DNA of 17,210 bases from JBBQTQ01 sp038213135 (GCA_038213135.1 JBBQTQ010000058.1:1-17210), one strand, 5' to 3'; shown: positions 5,878 through 13,203, counted from the stretch's first letter. The notes: generated by a model not told the origin, from the letters alone. Program-made: numbers and translations.

Positions 5878-7825
5878 CACGCAGTTCAAGCTCCAGCGCT
5901 ACGGCGAGCTCGCGCTCGTCACGATCGACAACGGCGAGGACTACACCAAGCCGACGGTCTTCGGCCGCGCCGCGTTCGAGTCTGCGCAGCGGGTGATCGC
6001 GGAGCTGGAGGAGGGCGACTTCAAGGCGGCCCTGATCACCGGCAAGCCGTTCATCTTCGGCGCCGGAGCCGACATCGACGAGTTCCCGAAGATCTCGACA
6101 CGCGACGCCGCGATCGAGGGCAGCCGCGCCGGCCACGACCTCTTCGGCCGGATCCGCGCACTCCCATATCCGACAGTCGCGGCGATCAACGGCGTCTGCC
6201 TCGGCGGTGGCCTCGAGCTCGCGCTCCACTGCACGGCGCGCACCATCTCGACCGCCGTCCGCCATTTCGGCTTCCCGGAGGTCTTCCTCGGGCTGATCCC
6301 CGGCTGGGGCGGCACGCAGCTCGCGCCGAGGCTCGTCGGCCCGGAAACCGCGATCAAGGTGATCGTCTCGAATCCGCTCCGCCAGAACCGGATGCTCTCC
6401 GGCCAGGAGGCCTTCGAGCTCGGCTTCGCGGACCGGCTCCTCGAACCCGCGGAGTTCGTCGACGAGTCGATCGCCTACGCCCTCGAGCTCGCCCGAAACG
6501 GCCACGACAGGGGACAGTCACCGGACATGTCCGCTATGGACGAGCTGATCCGCCGGGCGCGCTCCCAGGTCGACGACGCCGTCCACGGCGCGACGCCTGC
6601 GCCCTACCGGGCGCTCGACTTGATCCAGGGGACCGCGACGTGGAGCGTCGAGGAGGGTTACCGCGCCGAGGAGGAGGCCCTCGGCGACCTCCTGCCCGGC
6701 CCGCAGACGCAGGCGTCCATCTACGCGTTCGACCTCGTCGAGCGGCGCGCCAAACGCGGAGTCGGCATTCCGAAGGTCGAGCCGCGCAAAGTGCGCAAGG
6801 TCGGCATCGCCGGCGCAGGCTTGATGGCGACGCAGCTGGCAACGCTGTTCCTGCGCCGGATGGAAGTGCCGATCGTGCTTCGCGACCTCGACCAGGCGAT
6901 CGTCGACAAGGCGCTCCAGGAGATCCGCGGCGAGCTGACCGGCCTCGCGGCACGCGGCCGGATGAGCGAGCAGAAGGCGCGCTTCCTCGGCTCGATCGTC
7001 TCCGGCGCCACGACCTGGGACGGCTTCGCGGACGCCGACTTCGTGCTCGAGGCGATCGTGGAGGTGATGGACGTGAAGCAGAAGGTGTTCGCGGAGCTGC
7101 GCCAGGCGGCGCCGAAGGCGATCCTCGCCACCAACACATCCTCCCTCTCGGTCGCCGAGATGGGCGCCGACGTCGGCCTGCACTTCTTCAATCCCGTCGC
7201 GATGCTCCCACTCGTCGAGCTGATCGCCACTCCGGACACGAGCGACGAGGTGCTTGCGACGACCTACGACGTCGCAAAGAAGCTCGGCAAGCGCGCGGTG
7301 GTCGTGAAGGACGCGCCCGCGTTCGTCGTCAACCGCGTTCTGACCCGTATGAGCACCGTCACGCTCGACGCGCTCGAGCACGGCAACACGGTCGAGGAGG
7401 TCGACGAGGCGATCCTCGGGCTCGGCTTGCCGATGGCGCCGTCGTTCCTGCTCCAGATGGTCGGGCCGCGGGTCGCGAACCACGTGCTCGAGACGCTGCA
7501 CGAGGCCTACCCCGACCGCTTCCCCCTCTCGGCCACGCTCGCCAACTACGCCGCCGGCAAGGACGAGATCGTCCGCTCCGGCGACGCCCGTCGCAGCGCG
7601 GAGGAGATCCGCCAGGACGCGCTCGAGGCGATCGCCGACGAGGTGCACCACCTGCTCGCGGAGGGTGTGGTCGCCGACGCCAAGGACGTCGATACGTGCC
7701 TGCTCCTCGGCGCCGGCTGGCCGTTCTTCCTCGGCGGCGTCACGAAGCACCTCGACCAGACAGGCATGTCGGAGCGCCTGTTCGGACGGCCGCTGGCAGA
7801 CGCTGCCGTCACCGCGCCCGCCTAG
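5870..7825 (+). CDS. fadB: Multifunctional enoyl-CoA hydratase / 3-hydroxyacyl-CoA dehydrogenase (FadB-like)
   Basis: 651 residues, somewhat shorter than E. coli FadB (729). It hydrates enoyl-CoA and oxidises L-3-hydroxyacyl-CoA with NAD+, working with the upstream thiolase. Residues ~10-200 are a crotonase domain: oxyanion-hole segment IFGAGADIDEF, INGVCLGGGLELAL and FPEVFLGLIPGWGG, carrying the two glutamates expected at the active site. The 3HCDH NAD domain starts near residue 308 with GIAGAGLMA (G315, G317, A320; Ala replaces the third Gly of GxGxxG), then TNTSSLSV and HFFNP with His438. The C-terminal 3HCDH domain begins near AFVVNRVL. ATG 5870 overlaps the fadA stop by 8 bp. The stop shares a CTAG with the stop of the convergent toxin gene. 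Confidence 0.92.
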   Translation: MADTQFKLQRYGELALVTIDNGEDYTKPTVFGRAAFESAQRVIAELEEGDFKAALITGKPFIFGAGADIDEFPKISTRDAAIEGSRAGHDLFGRIRALPYPTVAAINGVCLGGGLELALHCTARTISTAVRHFGFPEVFLGLIPGWGGTQLAPRLVGPETAIKVIVSNPLRQNRMLSGQEAFELGFADRLLEPAEFVDESIAYALELARNGHDRGQSPDMSAMDELIRRARSQVDDAVHGATPAPYRALDLIQGTATWSVEEGYRAEEEALGDLLPGPQTQASIYAFDLVERRAKRGVGIPKVEPRKVRKVGIAGAGLMATQLATLFLRRMEVPIVLRDLDQAIVDKALQEIRGELTGLAARGRMSEQKARFLGSIVSGATTWDGFADADFVLEAIVEVMDVKQKVFAELRQAAPKAILATNTSSLSVAEMGADVGLHFFNPVAMLPLVELIATPDTSDEVLATTYDVAKKLGKRAVVVKDAPAFVVNRVLTRMSTVTLDALEHGNTVEEVDEAILGLGLPMAPSFLLQMVGPRVANHVLETLHEAYPDRFPLSATLANYAAGKDEIVRSGDARRSAEEIRQDALEAIADEVHHLLAEGVVADAKDVDTCLLLGAGWPFFLGGVTKHLDQTGMSERLFGRPLADAAVTAPA

Positions 7826-8112
7826 CGTCGGTACACGTCTCGCCGGTGCGCGATTCGGCCGACGAGAACGACGCGCTGAGCCTCCTCGACCGCGTAGACG
7901 ATCCGAAAGTCACCGACGCGGATTCGGAAATCGTCACGACCTGCCAGCTTGGTGGCACCGATCGGCCGTGGATCGTCGGAGAGGCCGTCGATCGCGCGAG
8001 CGATCCGACCGCGAATTGGCTCGTGGAGGCGCCGGTACGCGCGTACCGCGTCCGGATGCAAGCGGATCTCGTACCGCCGCGTGCCGTTGGCTATTCCCGA
8101 ACCTCCGCCCAT
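7822..8112 (-). CDS. RelE/ParE-family toxin of a type II toxin-antitoxin pair
   Basis: 96 residues. RelE-like features: YEIRLHPDAVRAYRRL at the N-terminal side, LSDDPRPIGATKLAG in the middle and the C-terminal core FRIRVGDFRIVYAVEE followed by GRIAHRRDVYRR, the conserved strand and Arg/Tyr-rich tail of mRNA-interfering RelE toxins. Family members usually begin just before the YEIR strand; the ATG at 8112 adds about 12 residues and overlaps the antitoxin gene by 22 bp, with no Shine-Dalgarno. The GGAGG within codons 3-4 would suit a start at the ATA overlapping the antitoxin stop, but ATA is a rare start, so ATG is kept. The antitoxin lies immediately upstream. The shared CTAG at 7822-7825 holds its stop and that of fadB. 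Confidence 0.87.
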   Translation of the reverse strand: MGGGSGIANGTRRYEIRLHPDAVRAYRRLHEPIRGRIARAIDGLSDDPRPIGATKLAGRDDFRIRVGDFRIVYAVEEAQRVVLVGRIAHRRDVYRR

Positions 8113-8333
8113 GGCAGGGCTGCATCGCGCTCCTCACGTGCTCGAAGGGCGGCGAGGCTGTCCTCGAGGTAGTCGAGCCGCTCGATCAGTTCGGCGTACC
8201 GATCGGGATCGAGCAGCACGCCCGCGAGCCGTCCCCGCTTAGATACGTAGAGGGCTTCGTCGCTCTCGCTCAACGCATCCAACTCGCGGCCGAGTCGTGC
8301 ACGGAGGTCGTCGGCGGTCACAATTCGAGACAC
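8091..8333 (-). CDS. Phd/YefM-family antitoxin
   Basis: 80 residues from GTG 8333. The N-terminal half has the Phd/YefM fold signature: IVTADDLRARLGRELDAL, then ALYVSKRGRLAGVLLDPDRYAEL, where the beta-turn VSKRGRLAGVLL is the classical part that binds operator DNA as a dimer. The C-terminal half (LIERLDYLEDSLAALRAREE) is a charged helix expected to wrap around and block the toxin. It precedes the toxin and overlaps it by 22 bp, the standard antitoxin-first order. A GGGGA stretch lies about 11 nt ahead of the GTG as a possible ribosome binding site. Such antitoxins repress their own operon; a palindrome at 8361-8376 is the probable operator. Confidence 0.88.
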   Translation of the reverse strand: MSRIVTADDLRARLGRELDALSESDEALYVSKRGRLAGVLLDPDRYAELIERLDYLEDSLAALRAREERDAALPWAEVRE

Positions 8334-8354
8334 GTCTGTTCATCCCCTATCGTT

Positions 8355-8393
8355 ACCACTGTACGGTTCACCGTACTGTAGTTCGTATGGTAC
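8355..8393 (-). promoter_or_regulatory. Palindromic operator/promoter region of the toxin-antitoxin operon
   Basis: A perfect inverted repeat, GTACGGT (8361-8367) TC ACCGTAC (8370-8376), sits 28 bp upstream of the antitoxin start. ACTGTA is directly repeated at its two edges (8358-8363 and 8375-8380), and the GTAC core recurs at 8390-8393. The stretch is much richer in A/T than its surroundings, as expected for a promoter. Phd/YefM antitoxins bind such short palindromes; the assignment to this antitoxin is by position. Confidence 0.6.
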
Positions 8394-8413
8394 ACGATGT
8401 CGATGTCCAGGCT

Positions 8414-8446
8414 CTGACACACCGCTGCCCGAGCTAGGCTGCGCGC
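8414..8446 (+). promoter_or_regulatory. Candidate promoter of the duplicated hypothetical gene, possibly leaderless
   Basis: CTGACA (8414-8419, five of six bases of TTGACA) precedes TAGGCT (8435-8440, fits TANNNT) at a short 15 bp spacing. With the last T at -7, transcription would begin at 8447, exactly the GTG start codon. No Shine-Dalgarno is present, consistent with a leaderless mRNA. Confidence 0.4.
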
Positions 8447-9043
8447 GTGCGTGACGACTGGCGCCTCCGGATCGAGCTGAGCGAAGAGCACGCAACTGGC
8501 TTGCTCGACTGGCTCGGCCTCGACTTCTCCGCGGAAGCACGCGAGCTGGCCTCGGAGCTCGAGGACGAGCGCCTTGCCGTCAGCCGCGACGGCGACACCG
8601 TCTTCGTCTACGCAGGCTCGAGCGCCCAGGCCGAGAAGGCTCGCGCGCTCGTCGGCGAGCAGCTGAAGGAGCAGGGCCTCGCGGGCAACACCAGGATCGA
8701 GCACTGGCTCGGCGAGGAGGATCGCTGGGACGACGAACCGCCCGGTCCCGACGTCGAGGAGGAGCTCGCAGCCCGCGGCTATGCGCCTTGGGAGGTGCGC
8801 GTGGAGTGCGAGTCGCACCACGAGGCCGAGGAGCTCGCCGACATGCTCGAGGAGGAGGGACACGCGGTCGTGCGCCGCTGGCGCTACGTCCTCGTCGGCG
8901 CGCCCTCACGCGAAGACGCCCAGAAGCTCGCGCGCCGGCTGCACGGCGAGGTCGAGCCCGGCGGCGAGCTCGTCTGGGAAGTCCTGCCGACCCAGCCGTT
9001 CGTCGTTTTCGGCGGTCTCGGCGGCAGCGGCACGCCGATCTAG
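8447..9043 (+). CDS. Conserved-looking hypothetical protein with two tandem alpha/beta domains
   Basis: 198 residues from GTG 8447; not a family I can name. The two halves look like diverged copies of one unit. Unit 1 contains RELASELEDERLAVSRDGDT, VFVYAGSSAQAEKARAL and RIEHWL; unit 2 has the same order in EELADMLEEEGHAVVRRWRY, VLVGAPSREDAQKLARRL and LVWEVL. Each opens with a W-x-[LV]-R-[IV]-E strand (WRLRIEL near residue 5, WEVRVEC near residue 117). The strand-helix-strand pattern suggests ferredoxin-like or SPOR-like modules. The C-terminus ends in a Gly-rich FGGLGGSGTPI tail. The protein is acidic and has no signal peptide or membrane segment, so it should be cytoplasmic. It precedes the helicase gene by 98 bp on the same strand. 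Confidence 0.75.
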   Translation: MRDDWRLRIELSEEHATGLLDWLGLDFSAEARELASELEDERLAVSRDGDTVFVYAGSSAQAEKARALVGEQLKEQGLAGNTRIEHWLGEEDRWDDEPPGPDVEEELAARGYAPWEVRVECESHHEAEELADMLEEEGHAVVRRWRYVLVGAPSREDAQKLARRLHGEVEPGGELVWEVLPTQPFVVFGGLGGSGTPI

Positions 9044-9070
9044 CCGAAAACCCCCGCTATCGGCTATGCT
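9041..9070 (+). promoter_or_regulatory. Inverted repeat and candidate -10 upstream of the helicase gene
   Basis: TAGCCGA (9041-9047, including the stop codon of the preceding gene) and TCGGCTA (9060-9066) are perfect inverted copies around a 12-nt loop. TATGCT (9065-9070), a TANNNT-type -10 identical to the one ahead of fadA, overlaps the right arm. The repeat could end transcription of the upstream gene or mark a regulator site controlling the helicase. No good -35 was seen. Confidence 0.35.
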
Positions 9071-9117
9071 CCGGGCAAGTTCGCCTCGGGGTCTGGCGGG
9101 CGGTCCTTTACGAAGGA

Positions 9118-9138
9118 TGCAGCGCTTTCGGCGCTGCA
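9118..9138 (+). promoter_or_regulatory. Perfect hairpin in the helicase leader, 3 nt before the start codon
   Basis: TGCAGCGC (9118-9125) and GCGCTGCA (9131-9138) are exact inverted copies with a TTTCG loop, ending 3 nt before the ATG at 9142. The only purine-rich ribosome-binding candidate (GAAGGA, 9112-9117) lies on the far side of the stem; folding would bring it close to the start codon. The position suggests an effect on translation initiation. Confidence 0.55.
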
Positions 9139-9141
9139 CAG

Positions 9142-11571
9142 ATGCAGGAAACGATCGAGCATCCGAACACGACGTCGGAGGCGACGGACGGCCTGGTGGC
9201 CGACGCGCTTCGGGCCGAAGCCTGGGCCGGCGAGCCCTTCCTCCGCTCCGACGAGGACGCGGCGAAGGTTCTCGCACCCGGAACAGCCCGACGGCGCGCG
9301 CTCGACGAGGCGCTGGCGGAGATCGCCGACGGGCGCAAGGCGCCGTCTTCCGAGTGGAAGGTCAAGTTCGCGTTGATGCTCGGGCTCGAGCGCGTGCTGA
9401 GCGAGAAGCCGCCGCGCCTGAAGTCGGGAACCGAGCTCCGCCGCCACCAGATCGACGCCCTCGCCGGGATGCTCACGGAGTTGATCGCCGCGAACCAGAA
9501 GCCGCTCGAGAACGGCAACGGCCACATCGAGGCAGTGCCGGACGAAGAGGACGAGGAGGACGAGGAGTTCACCGACGACTCCGATGAGCCCGAGGAGATC
9601 CCCGCGGAGCAGGACACCGGCGCCGTCCGCCGCTACCGCTTTCGTCACCCGACCGCGTCGGGCAAGACGATCGCCGCCGCCGGCTTCATCGATGCCGCGC
9701 GCACGCAGGGCGTCCTGATCCTCACGCACCGCCGCCTCCTCGTTTCCCAGTTCAACCGCGAGCTGACGGACGAGGGCTACGCCGACCGCTTCGCCGAGGC
9801 GATCGAGAAGGGCACGAAGCCGCCGAGCAGCAACCCGATCACGATCCAGACCTACGCCTGGTTCGCCCGCCACGTCGGCTCGATCTCGCGCGAGGCCTAC
9901 CAGCTCGTGATCTGCGACGAGGCGCACACGGCCCTCGGCGAGAAGACGAGCGCCGCGATCCGCAGCTTCCCGGAGCCGGTCTACATCGGGATGACCGCCA
10001 CCGAGCAGCTGATCGCGAAGCAGGTCGCTGACGTGTTCCCCGCCTCGGTCGACGACCTGCCGCTGGCCGACGCTGCCCGGCGTGGCCTGATCGCGCCGCT
10101 TCGCTGCCTGCGCGTCCCGCCAGCCGCGGCGATTCACTCGGTGCCGATCGTCGGCGGCGACTTCGACGAGCGCGCCCTGGCCGCAGTCCTCGACCACCAG
10201 GCTCTCAACCAGGCCGCGGCGAGCCTCTACCGCGATCGCTTCGACGATACGCCCGGGATCGTCTACGCGGCCGGCGTCGACCATGCCTACAACCTCGCAC
10301 AGGAATTCCGAGCAGCGGGGCTGAAGGCGGAGGCCGTCTCGGGCCGTACCCCGCCGGTGCGCCTCGCCGAGACGCTGGCTGCCTACGAGCGCGGCGAGAT
10401 CAACATCCTGATCAACGCGATGCTGCTCGCCGAGGGCTGGAACTCGCCCCGCGCGACCGTCGTGATGCACCTCGCGCCGACTGCGAGCCGCCGCGTCTAC
10501 CAGCAGCGGATCGGCCGGATCATGCGCCTGCACCCGCGCAAGGAAGCCGGCATCGTCGTCGACTTCACGAACAAGGGCGCGACGCACAGCGACCGCGTGA
10601 TCACGCTCCACTCGCTGCTCGACTCCGACTTCTACCGCGAGGGCGCGCGCGTGACGCCGGCTCCGCGAAGGCGGATGCAGCGGCGCGCGAAGCGGCGCCT
10701 GACCCCGGCGCCCTGGCTCGTGCCGGTCACCCCCGACGTGAAGCGCCGCCTGATGGTGATCACCCGCGAGTGGCAGCGGATCGACCCGCGCTTCCTCGAC
10801 GAGGACGAGCAGCGGTACTGGGCGACGATCGCAGGGCGGCAGATCCGCTTCGACGAGCGCGCCGAGTTCGTCAAGAAGTTCATGCAGTCGACCTCGAGCA
10901 AGGCGGCGCTCGAGCAGTTCCTGTTCACGTGCGCCGCGGAGAACCCCAACCGCCGGCTGCGCATGATGGCCCTCGCCGATCGCGTCTCGATGACCGTCGA
11001 CCGGATGAGCTTCGACGACCTGGTCACGCTCGTCACCCAGGCGCCGCCCTGGGAGAAGGACAGAATTCAAGGCGTGCGCATCCTCCTGTGGGCGCTCGGC
11101 GACGGCAAGGCCGACGCGCCGGAGCAGATCCTCGGGCGCTGGACCTGGCGGCTGGCCCGGGCGAGCCGGAAGGTGCAGGACCGGCGTGCGAGCGCCGAGT
11201 TCCCGGAGGCCAAGCGGCTCCTCGGCGCGCTGGCCAACTCACGCGGCCACCGGCACGAAGAGAATGCGGCCAAACTCGTCGCCGCGGCACTCGAGCTGCC
11301 GCTCCCCGTGGGCGCCGCTCTGCTCGCCTCGGCCGAGGGCTACACGCCGCGGGCGACGCACCTGCTGGACAGCGCCCGCGAGCAGCTCGGCTCGATCTTC
11401 GAGGTCGCGAACGCCCTGTCCGAGAACCTGCCTGCGCCGAAGCAGCACGCGGGCCGCTCACGCCGCCGCCGGCGCCGCAAGAAGAAGCCGACGACGACGC
11501 CCGAGCAGCAGGTCAACGGCGCACAGCCGGTCGTCGCAGAGCAAACTGAAACGCCTGCGGCCGTCGAATAA
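9142..11571 (+). CDS. SF2 DEAH-box helicase with acidic insert, long unassigned C-terminal region and basic tail
   Basis: 809 residues from ATG 9142; the upstream open frame is antisense or other-frame sequence of the preceding gene. Superfamily 2 motifs are complete: Q-like LRRHQIDAL near residue 97, Walker A HPTASGKT (169-176), LILTHRRLL (motif Ia), Walker B DEAH (259-262), MTAT (284-287), LAEGWNSP (motif V region) and QQRIGRIMR (454-462). The core is closest in style to ResIII/DEAD-type helicases. A very acidic linker (about residues 132-155) separates the Q-like region from motif I. About 340 residues after motif VI match nothing I recognise; they end in an Arg/Lys run near residues 772-781 and a polar tail, likely nucleic-acid binding. 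No nuclease or methylase motif was seen. dipZ begins 9 bp downstream. The biological role is unknown; RNA or DNA remodelling are both possible. Confidence 0.88.
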   Translation: MQETIEHPNTTSEATDGLVADALRAEAWAGEPFLRSDEDAAKVLAPGTARRRALDEALAEIADGRKAPSSEWKVKFALMLGLERVLSEKPPRLKSGTELRRHQIDALAGMLTELIAANQKPLENGNGHIEAVPDEEDEEDEEFTDDSDEPEEIPAEQDTGAVRRYRFRHPTASGKTIAAAGFIDAARTQGVLILTHRRLLVSQFNRELTDEGYADRFAEAIEKGTKPPSSNPITIQTYAWFARHVGSISREAYQLVICDEAHTALGEKTSAAIRSFPEPVYIGMTATEQLIAKQVADVFPASVDDLPLADAARRGLIAPLRCLRVPPAAAIHSVPIVGGDFDERALAAVLDHQALNQAAASLYRDRFDDTPGIVYAAGVDHAYNLAQEFRAAGLKAEAVSGRTPPVRLAETLAAYERGEINILINAMLLAEGWNSPRATVVMHLAPTASRRVYQQRIGRIMRLHPRKEAGIVVDFTNKGATHSDRVITLHSLLDSDFYREGARVTPAPRRRMQRRAKRRLTPAPWLVPVTPDVKRRLMVITREWQRIDPRFLDEDEQRYWATIAGRQIRFDERAEFVKKFMQSTSSKAALEQFLFTCAAENPNRRLRMMALADRVSMTVDRMSFDDLVTLVTQAPPWEKDRIQGVRILLWALGDGKADAPEQILGRWTWRLARASRKVQDRRASAEFPEAKRLLGALANSRGHRHEENAAKLVAAALELPLPVGAALLASAEGYTPRATHLLDSAREQLGSIFEVANALSENLPAPKQHAGRSRRRRRRKKKPTTTPEQQVNGAQPVVAEQTETPAAVE

Positions 11572-11580
11572 CTAGAGACA

Positions 11581-13203
11581 ATGCTCGTCCTGCTCGGGAT
11601 CGGGTTCCTGGCGGGTGTGATCACGGCGATCTCGCCGTGCGTCCTGCCTGTCCTGCCAATCGTGCTCGCGGGCGGCGCGAGCGGCGGGCGCCGTAGGCCG
11701 TACGCGATCGTCGCCGGACTGCTCGTCAGCTTCGTCGCGTCGATCCTGCTGGCGACCTGGATCCTGCACGAGCTCGGACTGCCGCTCGACCTACTCCGGA
11801 ACATCTCGATCGCGCTCCTCTTCGTGGTGGCCGCGACCTTGCTCATACCGCAGCTCGGCCAGCTGATCGAGCGGCCACTGGCGCGGCTCACGCGCGGGCC
11901 GCGCAGTGATCTCGGCGGCGGCTTCGTGCTCGGGCTCGCCCTTGGGTTCGTGTTCGTCCCGTGCGCTGGGCCGATTCTCGGCTATGTCTCGACCCAGGCC
12001 GCAACATTCAACTTGGGGGCGAAGGCGGTCGGGCTGGCGATCTCCTATGGGGTCGGCGCCTCCGTGGTGCTGCTGGCGATCGCGATCGGCGGTCAGCGCG
12101 CGGCGCAGCGGCTGCGCGGCCGGCGGGTGAGCGCTGCCTTCGGCGCGGTGATGGCCCTTTCTGCCCTCGCGCTCGTCTTCAACCTCGACGCGCGCCTGCA
12201 GACGTGGCTGCCGAACTGGACCGACTTCCTCCAGAAGCACACCGAGAACACCTCCTACGCACTGAAGCGGCTGCACGGCCAGCCCTCGAGAACGTCGAAG
12301 CCGACCTCTTCGCCCGGGCTGCCGGACTACGGGCCTGCGCCTGAGTTCCGGGCCGTGTCCTATTGGCTGAACACCAAGCCGCTGACCCTGAAGAAGCTGC
12401 GGGGCAAGGTCGTGCTCGTCGACTTCTGGACGTACTCATGCATCAACTGCCTGCGGACGCTGCCGTACCTCGAGGCCTGGTACCGCACGTACGCGAAGGA
12501 CGGCTTCGTGATCGTCGGCGTGCATACCCCCGAGTTCGCGTTCGAGCACATCGAGTCGAACGTCCGCCGCGAGAGCGCTTCGCTCGGAGTCCGGTATCCG
12601 GTTGCCGGCGACAACGGCTACGCGACCTGGACCGCGTACCAGAACCAGTACTGGCCGGCCGAGTACCTGATCGACCGCAGCGGCCACCTCCGGCACTCGC
12701 ATTTCGGCGAGGGTGAGTACAGCCAAACCGAGGGCCTCATCCGGCGGTTGCTCGCCGAGGGGACGAAGAAGCTGCCGAGTGCCCTGAACCTTCCCGACAA
12801 GACGCCGACCAGCCTGATCACGCCTGAGTCGTACCTCGGCTACCAGCGAATCGACCGCTACGCGGGCTCGCCGCTCCACACCGACCACATGGCGAAGTAC
12901 GAGCTCCCCTTCGTGCTCGACCAGAGCCAGCTCGCCTACGGCGGCTACTGGGACGTCGAGGGCGAGAAGATCGTCTCGGGCCGCGGGGCCGTCCTCGACC
13001 TGCATTTCGTTGCAAAGAAGGTGCATTTGGTCCTCGGCGGACGCGGTACCGTTAGGGTGTTCGTCAACGGCCGACCGAGGGGATCGGTGCAAGTGACCGA
13101 GGACAAGCTCTACACGCTGCTCTCGCTACCGCGAACGACGGACGCCCGCCTCGAGCTCCGCTTCACCCCCGGGGTCGAGGCCTACGCCTTCACCTTTGGC
13201 TAG
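11581..13203 (+). CDS. dipZ: DipZ-type CcdA/thioredoxin fusion, extracytoplasmic thiol-disulfide protein
   Basis: 540 residues with three parts in order. Residues 1-~205 form a CcdA/DsbD-type membrane domain with the two electron-carrying cysteines in ISPCVLPVLP (Cys20) and VPCAGP (Cys128). After a Ser/Pro-rich linker, residues ~245-400 form a TlpA-like thioredoxin domain with the active site FWTYSCINC (Cys287, Cys290). The final ~130 residues (HMAKYELPFVLDQSQLAYGG onward) resemble the beta-rich C-terminal module of mycobacterial DipZ. Electrons from cytoplasmic thioredoxin would pass through the membrane domain to the outer thioredoxin domain, for cytochrome c maturation or repair of exported proteins. 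ATG 11581 follows the helicase stop by 9 bp with only a weak ribosome-binding site. It is shorter than M. tuberculosis DipZ. Confidence 0.9.
   Translation: MLVLLGIGFLAGVITAISPCVLPVLPIVLAGGASGGRRRPYAIVAGLLVSFVASILLATWILHELGLPLDLLRNISIALLFVVAATLLIPQLGQLIERPLARLTRGPRSDLGGGFVLGLALGFVFVPCAGPILGYVSTQAATFNLGAKAVGLAISYGVGASVVLLAIAIGGQRAAQRLRGRRVSAAFGAVMALSALALVFNLDARLQTWLPNWTDFLQKHTENTSYALKRLHGQPSRTSKPTSSPGLPDYGPAPEFRAVSYWLNTKPLTLKKLRGKVVLVDFWTYSCINCLRTLPYLEAWYRTYAKDGFVIVGVHTPEFAFEHIESNVRRESASLGVRYPVAGDNGYATWTAYQNQYWPAEYLIDRSGHLRHSHFGEGEYSQTEGLIRRLLAEGTKKLPSALNLPDKTPTSLITPESYLGYQRIDRYAGSPLHTDHMAKYELPFVLDQSQLAYGGYWDVEGEKIVSGRGAVLDLHFVAKKVHLVLGGRGTVRVFVNGRPRGSVQVTEDKLYTLLSLPRTTDARLELRFTPGVEAYAFTFG

Noticed and set aside
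4765..5889. 374-codon minus-strand frame opposite fadA
   Set aside because: Antisense shadow of a clear thiolase with no family motif of its own.
6518..7750. 410-codon minus-strand frame opposite fadB
   Set aside because: Antisense shadow; Arg/Glu/Leu-rich and without recognisable domains.
9064..11070. 668-codon minus-strand frame opposite the helicase
   Set aside because: The helicase motifs on the plus strand are complete and ordered; this frame is a GC-codon shadow.
8447..11571. Hypothetical protein plus helicase as a two-gene phage-defence system
   Set aside because: No nuclease, methylase, ATPase sensor or mobile context beside them; the flanking genes are housekeeping and share operon-like spacing.
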